From Actinomycetota bacterium (lineage in GTDB: Bacteria; Actinomycetota; Actinomycetes; Nanopelagicales; Nanopelagicaceae), in assembly GCA_009700405.1 (NCBI GenBank), contig WLMD01000031.1, positions 1 through 13,215 of the forward strand: DNA of 13,215 nucleotides, written 5' to 3'. The translations under genes were made by a program, and so were the position numbers. Below, piece by piece: positions 7,739 through 13,215 of this stretch (positions within the stretch are counted from its first letter, which is position 1; each line of letters starts with the position of its first letter). The notes beneath the pieces were generated by a model. That model was not told the DNA's origin. It saw only the letters and a list, made by a program, of their open reading frames with translations, and searched no databases.

Positions 7739-8668
7739 ATGAGACAGCGCGGCGACAATAGAAGTCGTCTCTTGTTCGTCATTCTTATCGTTACATCGCT
7801 TTTCTTCATCACCCTTGATTTGCGTGGCGTGCAAGTAATGAGTGGCATCCGAAGTGGCGCACAAACTGTGTTAGCACCGTTTGAAAAAGGCGCGAGTGCA
7901 GTATTTTCTCCGGTTGGAAATTTCTTCTCCGATGTAGTCCATCTGGGTCGCACCCGGGCCAAACTCAAGCGCCTGGAAGAGCAAAATGCATCACTACGCA
8001 AAACTCTTATTGACCGTAAAAGCGCAGATGCTCAGATTAAGCAACTGAAATCGACTTTGGATCTAGCAGGCACTGCGGGGTACACAATTGTAAACGCGAA
8101 AGTCATTTCGCAGGGAAATTCCACTTCGTTTTCAGAAACCGTGACGATTGACGTTGGAGCAAATAAGCATCTCACTCGCGATATGACAGTTATATGTGGT
8201 GAAGGTTTGGTTGGCGTCGTAAAAGTTGTCTATCCAAATACGTCACTGGTACTGCTGGCTTCTGATCCATCTTTTCGGATAGGGGTTCGAATCGCCAAGA
8301 GTCAGCAGATAGGAATACTTTCTGGCCAAGGCACCGATCACGCAGTGCTGCAACTTTTGGATAGTCAGAGCTCTGTGAATATCGGAGATGCACTCGTCGC
8401 GCGAGGAAGCCAGGGAGATAAACCCTTCGTACCCGGTGTTCCCGTGGGAAGTGTTAGTTCGATCTCTCATTCATCAGGCGCTATCTCTGAAATAGCTGAA
8501 GTTAAGTATTACGTGAACATGAATGCGCTCGGTGTCGTTGCAGTTGTTGTGAAGGCGCCTCTGGCAGACCCCCGAGATATTTTGGTTCCAAAGCCACCAC
8601 AACCTGTACCTACTGTCACGGTTTTTGTAACGCCAACACCCACGCCAACGCCTACACCTTCAAAGTAG
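7739..8668 (+). CDS. mreC: Rod shape-determining protein MreC
   Basis: Bitopic membrane protein that links MreB to the periplasmic or outer side of the elongation complex and activates PBP2. It has 309 residues from ATG 7739. A short basic N-terminus is followed by one membrane helix at about 10-28, then a coiled-coil region at about 69-110 (RLEEQNASLRKTL and heptad-like continuation), then the beta-rich MreC domain to about 275. The last 26 residues are rich in Pro, Thr and Val and end in five Thr-Pro repeats, a likely flexible extracytoplasmic tail. It lies 10 nt after mreB and 5 nt before mreD. An alternative start, TTG 7736, adds one residue. Confidence 0.93.
   Translation: MRQRGDNRSRLLFVILIVTSLFFITLDLRGVQVMSGIRSGAQTVLAPFEKGASAVFSPVGNFFSDVVHLGRTRAKLKRLEEQNASLRKTLIDRKSADAQIKQLKSTLDLAGTAGYTIVNAKVISQGNSTSFSETVTIDVGANKHLTRDMTVICGEGLVGVVKVVYPNTSLVLLASDPSFRIGVRIAKSQQIGILSGQGTDHAVLQLLDSQSSVNIGDALVARGSQGDKPFVPGVPVGSVSSISHSSGAISEIAEVKYYVNMNALGVVAVVVKAPLADPRDILVPKPPQPVPTVTVFVTPTPTPTPTPSK
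8630..8659 (+). repeat. Thr-Pro codon repeat at the 3' end of mreC
   Basis: Five ACN-CCN units in a row encode a Thr-Pro run at the C-terminus of MreC. The units use different third bases, so the repeat is kept at protein level rather than being a recent slippage product. Confidence 0.75.
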
Positions 8669-8673
8669 TTGCC

Positions 8674-9195
8674 GTGAATACGCGAAAAAACATATTAAGT
8701 TTTCCGATTTTCCTTTTAGTTTTCTTGATTGAAGAGAGCATTTTCAATCAGATTCATCTTCCTTTTGGGGGATTCTCGCTTTTCCTCATTTTTTCTTTGA
8801 GTTGGTGTGCACTAAGCACTCCTGAGACTGGTGCGATTGCTGGCTTTGGAGCCGGCTTACTAATGGATTTAGCTCCACATAGTCAGGGCTCCGTTGGCCA
8901 ATGGACGCTCGTATTAATCATCACAGGATTTGGAATCGCGTATCTACGTTATGGCGATGACAGCTTAAGGAATAGCCCGTTAAGTTTGGTAGTAATGGTT
9001 TCACTAGGAGTTGTAGTTAGTCTCGTCCTTTATGTGTTCGCGGGTGCGCTTCTTGGAATGGATTTAGGAAGTTCATTTCAGTTAATGAAAACAATCATCG
9101 GAAATGGAGTGTGGACTCTGGCTGTTACTCCATTTCTCTTACCAATTGTTTCACGATTGCATGGCTTAATCTTTGAAACTCGAGAACTTAAATGA
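8674..9195 (+). CDS. mreD: Rod shape-determining protein MreD
   Basis: Small integral membrane protein of the elongation complex, partner of MreC. The 173 residues are mostly hydrophobic, with about five or six predicted helices (roughly 8-22, 31-48, 52-68, 76-92, 103-126 and 143-160). The sequence is little conserved between phyla; the call rests on hydrophobicity, the ESIFNQIHLPFGGFSLFLIF start region, size and the position between mreC and mrdA. GTG 8674 is the earliest plausible start, 5 nt after the mreC stop, with no visible Shine-Dalgarno, so coupled translation is likely. Its TGA overlaps the mrdA ATG by 4 nt. Confidence 0.88.
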   Translation: MNTRKNILSFPIFLLVFLIEESIFNQIHLPFGGFSLFLIFSLSWCALSTPETGAIAGFGAGLLMDLAPHSQGSVGQWTLVLIITGFGIAYLRYGDDSLRNSPLSLVVMVSLGVVVSLVLYVFAGALLGMDLGSSFQLMKTIIGNGVWTLAVTPFLLPIVSRLHGLIFETRELK

Positions 9196-11276
9196 ATCAA
9201 AGAACCCGCTTGAGTCTTTTAGTCACTCAAACTCTAATTATTTCTTTAATGATTGCTTTGCTTGGCAGGTTGTTTTATCTGCAGATAGGTGCCGGACCGA
9301 AATATCGTGACGCGGCGCTAAGTATTCAAAGTCGAGATATCGTCACTCCAGCAACAAGGGGATTAATAGTTGATTCATCTGGAGTTCCTTTAGCTCTCAA
9401 TCGTGTGGGATTAGCAGTTACCGTTGATCGCAGCATTCTGGATAAACAAGAAGATAAAGGTGTAGCAGTTTTGAAGCGCACCTCGAAATTATTAGCGTTG
9501 ACTTACCAGGATGTTTTTCGAAGAACTCGATTATGCGGCGAGCTTCCCAAGTCGATTCAAACCGGATGCTGGACAGGCACTAGATATCAACCAATTCCAA
9601 TTACTAAAGACGCCGATCCAACGAAAGCTTTGCAAATCATTGAGCGTGGAGATCTATTTCCAGGTATCGATGCGATGCCTGTAGCAGTGCGGAATTACCC
9701 AGGACTTGCCGGCGTGAATGCCGCTCATGAACTTGGCTATGTCGGCCCACTTACAGAATCAGACTTAGCAGGTGCTTACTCAACTGGTTACTACAGGAGT
9801 GAATCGATCGGTAAAGCTGGACTTGAACTGCAATACGACAAGTATTTGCGCGGCAAGCCAGGCATCAAAACGGTGATTGTTGACCGCAAGGAATCTGTGA
9901 CAAGTGAGGCCAGGAACACAGATCCCATTCCAGGGAGTCATTTAGTGACGAGTTTAGATGTCCGCTTACAGTCATCTACTGAAAGCGCACTTGCAGATGC
10001 AGTGGCCAGGGCGCGCTCCATGGGTTATCGCGCTGATTCAGGCGCCGCCATAGTGATGGATGTAAAAACAGGCCGAATACTTTCCTTAGCTTCATATCCA
10101 ACGTACGACCCAAATATTTGGGAAAAAGGTTTGACTGTTCAGCAAGCGAAAGATTTATTTAGCGATGCAAAAGGTGTGCCGGCCTTGTCTCGTGCTCTTC
10201 AAGGTCTTTACGCACCGGCATCGACATTCAAAGCAGTCTCTGTAGTCGCTGCTGCCAACGCGGGATATAGCTTGAGTGCTACTTATAGTTGCCCGGCAAG
10301 TGTCAAAGTTGGAAATATAGATTTCCAGAACTTCGAAAGTAAATCGCAGGGAACAATCACGATGAAGGAGGCAATTGCAATTTCCTGTGACACGATTTGG
10401 TACAAGATTGCCTACGATGAATGGCTCCGAGATGGAGGACTTTTTCCAAAATCCAGCGCCAAAGACCATTTCTTTACAGCAGCAAACAGTTTTCAGATGG
10501 CCAAAAGAACTGGGATTGATTTGCCATCGGAATCTTTGGGACGAGTACCTGATCGCGACTGGAAGAACAATTGGTACAAGCAGAATAAAAACTACTTCTG
10601 CAACTACCAAACGAGGGCGGCCAAGAATGAATTAACACCCTTTCTTGTTGCCCTAGCTAAAGAGAATTGCGTTGACGGGGATAAAATTCGTGGTGGAGAT
10701 GCTGTTAACTTTTCCATCGGGCAGGGAGATACGATAATTACTCCTTTGAAATTGACTCAAATGTATGCAGCCATCGCCAATGGTGGAACTATCTGGCAAC
10801 CAACGGTTGGCCAAGCGATTGTTGGCTCAGATGGAAAAGTGATTAGAGAAATAGCGCCTACCATTTTAGGGAAAATTGCGGCGAGCAAATCTACTATTTC
10901 ATTCCTTCGTGACGCCCTAAGACAAGTTGTAATTAGTGGAACAGGTGCGGGTTCATTTAGCGGATTTCCAGTGCCAGTGAGCGGAAAGACCGGCACAGCA
11001 GAAGTTTTTGGTCTGAATACAAATGGAACAAAGAAAGACAACACTTCTTGGTTTGCATCCTTTGCCCCAAGTGATAAACCGCGCTATGCAGTAGTGATGA
11101 TGGTGAGCCAGGGTGGGTTTGGAGCATCGACAAGTGCTGTTGGTGTACGCAAGATTTATCAAACTCTTTTTGGAGTAGACGGATCAAAAGTAGATCTTGC
11201 AAAAGCAATTTTTCCTTCGGGTCCACCGAAAATCATTCCGAAGATTTCTCCAACGACTAAGGTTAAAACCTCATGA
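9192..11276 (+). CDS. mrdA: Penicillin-binding protein 2 (elongation-specific peptidoglycan D,D-transpeptidase)
   Basis: Class B penicillin-binding protein that crosslinks the glycan strands made by RodA. It has 694 residues. One N-terminal membrane helix at about 8-27 anchors it, the dimerisation/pedestal domain follows, and the transpeptidase domain occupies the second half. The active-site motifs are S344-T-F-K347 (SxxK), S398-C-D400 (the second motif, SxD as is usual in PBP2 rather than SxN) and K599-T-G-T602 (KTG). Thus the acylation serine is S344. The end beyond the catalytic domain is Pro/Lys-rich. ATG 9192 overlaps the mreD stop, and its own TGA overlaps the rodA ATG, so PBP2 and RodA are translated as a coupled pair. 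FtsI (division) is the alternative, but the mre/rodA context argues for PBP2. Confidence 0.95.
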   Translation: MNQRTRLSLLVTQTLIISLMIALLGRLFYLQIGAGPKYRDAALSIQSRDIVTPATRGLIVDSSGVPLALNRVGLAVTVDRSILDKQEDKGVAVLKRTSKLLALTYQDVFRRTRLCGELPKSIQTGCWTGTRYQPIPITKDADPTKALQIIERGDLFPGIDAMPVAVRNYPGLAGVNAAHELGYVGPLTESDLAGAYSTGYYRSESIGKAGLELQYDKYLRGKPGIKTVIVDRKESVTSEARNTDPIPGSHLVTSLDVRLQSSTESALADAVARARSMGYRADSGAAIVMDVKTGRILSLASYPTYDPNIWEKGLTVQQAKDLFSDAKGVPALSRALQGLYAPASTFKAVSVVAAANAGYSLSATYSCPASVKVGNIDFQNFESKSQGTITMKEAIAISCDTIWYKIAYDEWLRDGGLFPKSSAKDHFFTAANSFQMAKRTGIDLPSESLGRVPDRDWKNNWYKQNKNYFCNYQTRAAKNELTPFLVALAKENCVDGDKIRGGDAVNFSIGQGDTIITPLKLTQMYAAIANGGTIWQPTVGQAIVGSDGKVIREIAPTILGKIAASKSTISFLRDALRQVVISGTGAGSFSGFPVPVSGKTGTAEVFGLNTNGTKKDNTSWFASFAPSDKPRYAVVMMVSQGGFGASTSAVGVRKIYQTLFGVDGSKVDLAKAIFPSGPPKIIPKISPTTKVKTS

Positions 11277-12430
11277 GTTCAACTTTCTTTAGCCCTCGTC
11301 GCAAAGATGCGCGTAATTCGTGGATGCGTGGCTTCGACCCGGTAATAACGGTATCGGTGAGCATCCTCCTTTTTATCGGAGCGCTACTTGTCTATGCCGC
11401 AACTAAATCTTGGTACGGCTCGGTTGGGCTAGATCCCCAGTATTACCTTAAGCGCCATGTCATCAATATTGTGATTGGCCTATTCTTGGCATTCGGGACA
11501 ACGGTTATTGACTACCGTTTATTGCGTGCTTATACGCCGATTGTGTGGAGTATCGGCGTCCTTGGTCTTTTGGCTGTACTCGTTCCAGGATTAGGAAGCA
11601 CCGTTAATGGTGCAAAAGCATGGATTTCTTTGCCAGGTGGATTTCAAATTCAACCGGCAGAGCTAGCAAAGATTTCTATCATCATCGGGCTCTCTATGAT
11701 TTTATCCGATAGAGCACAAGGACGAGATGAACCATCACATCAAGATGTCGCCAAGGCACTTGCCATTTCCGCGGTCCCGATTGCACTAATCCTGTTGCAG
11801 CCGGATATGGGTACTGTTTTTATTATTAGTGCATCAGTAGTTGCAATGGTCGCTGTCTCCGGTGCCCCATCACGATGGGTCGCGGGATTACTCATCGTGG
11901 CACTTCTTGGAGGTTTCACTGCTGTAAAAGTTGGTGTGCTAAGTGAGTACCAAGTAAAGAGATTGCAATCATTCGTTGACCCAACGGCCGATCCGCAAAG
12001 TAGTGGATATCAATTGCGACAATCTCGAATCACCGTTGGATCCGGTGGAATATTGGGTAAAGGGTTATTTAACGGACCACAAACGAATGGCAGATTTGTC
12101 CCAGAACAGCAGACTGACTTTATTTTCACAGTTGCGGGAGAGGAGTTAGGTTTTCTTGGAAGTTCTTTTATTTTGCTCCTCTTTCTTACCATTTTGATGC
12201 GAGCCTTTGCGATAGCGCGAAAGACACAGGATCCATTTGGTCGAATGGTGTGTACTGGGGTTATTGCGTGGTTTGCATTTCAGATTTTTGAAAATATCGG
12301 GATGACTATGGGGTTGATGCCTATGACCGGCGTGCCTCTGCCATTTTTGTCCTACGGCGGCTCAAGTATGTTTGCCAACATGATTGGTATCGGGCTTTTA
12401 CAGAATATTCACGCTCGCCAGCGGGGTTAG
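11273..12430 (+). CDS. rodA: Peptidoglycan glycosyltransferase RodA (SEDS family)
   Basis: Multi-pass membrane enzyme that polymerises lipid II into glycan strands during cell elongation, working with PBP2. The 385 residues contain about ten hydrophobic segments. SEDS hallmarks are visible: IQPAELAKIS with E130, the extracellular-loop motif PEQQTDFIFTVAGEELGF with D282 (the position of the essential aspartate in studied RodA proteins), and the C-terminal PFLSYGGSSMFANMIGIGLL. The N-terminus is basic and cytoplasmic. It is the last gene of the elongation cluster; its start overlaps the mrdA stop (ATGA). FtsW is the alternative, but linkage to mreBCD and PBP2 supports RodA. Confidence 0.95.
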   Translation: MSSTFFSPRRKDARNSWMRGFDPVITVSVSILLFIGALLVYAATKSWYGSVGLDPQYYLKRHVINIVIGLFLAFGTTVIDYRLLRAYTPIVWSIGVLGLLAVLVPGLGSTVNGAKAWISLPGGFQIQPAELAKISIIIGLSMILSDRAQGRDEPSHQDVAKALAISAVPIALILLQPDMGTVFIISASVVAMVAVSGAPSRWVAGLLIVALLGGFTAVKVGVLSEYQVKRLQSFVDPTADPQSSGYQLRQSRITVGSGGILGKGLFNGPQTNGRFVPEQQTDFIFTVAGEELGFLGSSFILLLFLTILMRAFAIARKTQDPFGRMVCTGVIAWFAFQIFENIGMTMGLMPMTGVPLPFLSYGGSSMFANMIGIGLLQNIHARQRG

Positions 12431-12441
12431 AGTCTGGGATG

Positions 12442-12471
12442 TTGGGCTTTCGGCCTTCCTTCTGCCATACT
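12442..12471 (+). promoter_or_regulatory. Candidate promoter upstream of rne
   Basis: TTGGGC at 12442-12447 and CATACT at 12466-12471, spaced by 18 nt, resemble a sigma-70-type promoter (3 of 6 and 4 of 6 matches). Transcription from about 12478 would give rne a 5' leader of about 115 nt. A short hairpin GGC-TTTCG-GCC overlaps the -35 region; a true terminator for rodA is not evident. Confidence 0.3.
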
Positions 12472-12485
12472 TAGGGCAAACGTCC

Positions 12486-12562
12486 AGCGCGGCTCGCGAT
12501 TACATCGCGGAACATGCCTAGCGCGGATGAACAAGATTTGCTCGTTTTCGAGCCAGAGCGCG
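12486..12562 (+). other. Hairpin-rich leader region before rne
   Basis: Two perfect short hairpins lie in the gap between rodA and rne. CGCGAT (12495-12500) pairs with ATCGCG (12504-12509) over a TAC loop, and GCTCG (12540-12544) pairs with CGAGC (12549-12553) over a TTTT loop. The hexamer AGCGCG occurs three times, at 12486, 12520 and 12557. Neither hairpin is followed by a T-run, so they do not look like terminators. They could be structure in the rne mRNA leader. Seen in sequence; the function is inference. Confidence 0.4.
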
Positions 12563-12577
12563 TTTTATTAAACGCAT

Positions 12578-12582
12578 AGAGG
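12578..12582 (+). promoter_or_regulatory. Ribosome binding site of rne (AGAGG)
   Basis: AGAGG precedes ATG 12593 by 10 nt, a little far but workable. The stop at 12569-12571 in the same frame leaves this ATG as the first possible start. Confidence 0.45.
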
Positions 12583-12592
12583 ATTTGGTGCC

Positions 12593-13090
12593 ATGGCTAT
12601 TGAGCCAAAGACGCCGCGCAAGCGTGCGGTCAAGAAAGTTGCGCAAGCCCCCACAGGGATCGTTGAAGTACCTGCCACATCTGTGGAGAAGAAGAGTCCA
12701 GCCAAGAAGAAGGCAGCCGCGGCAGCCATTCCTGTCCCGATTTTCCAAGCTGCTCCCGTCGAGGCCAAAGCAGCGAAAGTTTCGCGTGCCAAAGCCACTG
12801 AACCTGAAGCCGCTCCTGTAGAAAAGAAGGCACCCTCTCGCAAGAAGGCCGTGCCGAGCGCAGTCGTTACCCCAGAAGTTGAAAAGAGTGACGAGAGTGG
12901 TGATGCCGCGAGCCGTGGGCGTCGCCGTCGCCGTGGAGGCCGTGGGCGTCGCCGCCCAGGCAGCACCGACGATGTCAGCACAGCCGTCGAATCTGAAGAA
13001 GGTTCTGATTCAGAAGAGGATTCAACCAAGAGCGCTACACATCGTCGTCGCCGCCGTCGCTCAAGTGCAGATGGAGTAACTGCGGGATAG
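12593..13090 (+). CDS. rne: Ribonuclease E/G, N-terminal extension, ended by an in-frame TAG
   Basis: This is the disordered N-terminal extension expected for an actinobacterial RNase E, the endonuclease that starts mRNA decay and processes rRNA. The 165 residues start at ATG 12593 with AGAGG 10 nt upstream; the frame has a stop at 12569-12571, so no earlier start is possible. The protein is rich in Lys, Ala and Pro to about residue 85, then has an acidic patch, an Arg/Gly tract at 108-122, a Ser/Glu/Asp stretch at 131-144 and a run of six Arg at 151-156. Such basic tracts bind RNA. No S1 or catalytic domain has been reached. TAG at 13088 ends the frame, but coding sequence goes on after it in the same frame. 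Identity rests on composition, the sequence after the stop and the position after the ndk/mre block. Base composition is richer in GC than in the neighbours because of Arg and Ala codons. Confidence 0.75.
   Translation: MAIEPKTPRKRAVKKVAQAPTGIVEVPATSVEKKSPAKKKAAAAAIPVPIFQAAPVEAKAAKVSRAKATEPEAAPVEKKAPSRKKAVPSAVVTPEVEKSDESGDAASRGRRRRRGGRGRRRPGSTDDVSTAVESEEGSDSEEDSTKSATHRRRRRRSSADGVTAG
12913..12954 (+). repeat. 15-bp direct repeat inside the Arg/Gly tract of rne
   Basis: CCGTGGGCGTCGCCG occurs at 12913-12927 and again at 12940-12954. The 27-nt offset equals nine codons, so both copies are read in the same frame and give RGRRR-type sequence. A shorter in-frame repeat, CCTCGCAGCGAAT, is at 13157-13169 and 13199-13211. 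Confidence 0.7.
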
Positions 13091-13215
13091 ACCATCGAAG
13101 AAGATGGCGTCATAACAGTTGTTAAAGTCCGTGAAACCCGTGAAAAGCAAGAGCGCCCTCGCAGCGAATCCAGACGACCTGTACGCAAGGGTCGCGAACC
13201 TCGCAGCGAATACCG
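13091..13215 (+). pseudogene. rne: In-frame continuation of rne after the TAG (partial, runs off the window)
   Basis: After the TAG, the same frame stays open for 41 codons to the window edge. It reads TIEEDGVITVVKVRE and then an Arg/Glu/Pro-rich stretch, which resembles the part of actinobacterial RNase E just before the catalytic core (an EDG...VKVRE block followed by basic residues). No ATG, GTG or TTG codon is in frame here, so re-initiation within the window is not possible. It is marked as disrupted because of the stop; if the stop is a sequence error, this is simply the next part of rne. Confidence 0.6.

Noticed and set aside
10383..10391. PBP2 second motif reads SCD instead of SxN
   Set aside because: SxD at this position is normal in the PBP2/MrdA family, so it is not an inactivating change.
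11260..11271. Inverted repeat AGGTT-AA-AACCT just before the rodA start
   Set aside because: The loop would be two bases, the stem is short and AT-rich, and translation is already explained by the ATGA overlap with mrdA.
12442..12460. GGC-TTTCG-GCC hairpin after rodA as a Rho-independent terminator
   Set aside because: The stem is only three to four pairs and the following bases are mixed C and T, so termination is not supported.
12568..13188. Long reverse-strand open frame (206 codons) opposite rne
   Set aside because: It arises because the Arg/Ala-rich GC-rich codons of rne leave few stops on the other strand. Its product is low-complexity Arg/Ser/Ala with no family likeness, and the + strand frame has a ribosome binding site and RNase-E-like sequence.
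1..13215. Search for mobile elements, CRISPR repeats, tRNA/rRNA, toxin-antitoxin or defence genes
   Set aside because: All genes are accounted for as core housekeeping functions in conserved order; no terminal inverted repeats, spaced repeats, integrase or tRNA-like cloverleaf was seen.

Overview
The window is a stretch of actinobacterial housekeeping genes, all on the + strand. The order valS-folC-DUF4233-ndk ... rne matches the Mycobacterium tuberculosis block Rv2448c-Rv2444c. In rod-forming or sporulating actinobacteria such as Streptomyces, an mreBCD/pbp2/rodA cluster lies between ndk and rne, and that is the arrangement here. Base composition is visibly lower in GC than in Streptomyces or Mycobacterium, with many AAA, AAT, ATT and GAA codons. 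Intergenic gaps are very short. A low-GC, streamlined actinobacterium, for example a freshwater planktonic (acI-like) lineage, is the best guess, but this is inference from gene order and composition only.

Layout. 2-571 is the C-terminal half of a major-facilitator transporter cut by the window edge. 660-1958 is clpX (unfoldase of the ClpXP protease). 1973-6696 is a compact group valS, folC, DUF4233 membrane protein and ndk, with 4-nt stop/start overlaps at valS/folC and folC/DUF4233. 6697-12430 is the cell-elongation cluster mreB, mreC, mreD, mrdA (PBP2) and rodA, in which mreB starts directly after the ndk stop and mreD/mrdA and mrdA/rodA overlap by ATGA. After a 162-nt gap that can form hairpins comes the start of rne (ribonuclease E/G) at 12593, which runs off the right edge.

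How the genes work together. MreB filaments with MreC and MreD position the RodA glycosyltransferase and the PBP2 transpeptidase, which together build the lateral cell wall. The upstream genes supply charged tRNA-Val, folylpolyglutamates and nucleoside triphosphates. ClpX and RNase E handle protein and RNA turnover.

The main anomaly is in rne. The reading frame is interrupted by an in-frame TAG at 13088-13090, after 165 codons and before any catalytic domain, yet the same frame continues afterwards with sequence typical of actinobacterial RNase E. UAG is an ordinary stop in four other genes of this window, so code reassignment is unlikely. A point error in the sequence is the simplest explanation, with real nonsense mutation or readthrough as alternatives. 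A second observation is that valS and ndk lack Shine-Dalgarno sequences but each has TAGACT exactly 6 nt before its start codon, the geometry of leaderless transcription. I found no mobile element, CRISPR array, tRNA, rRNA or novel defence-like system.
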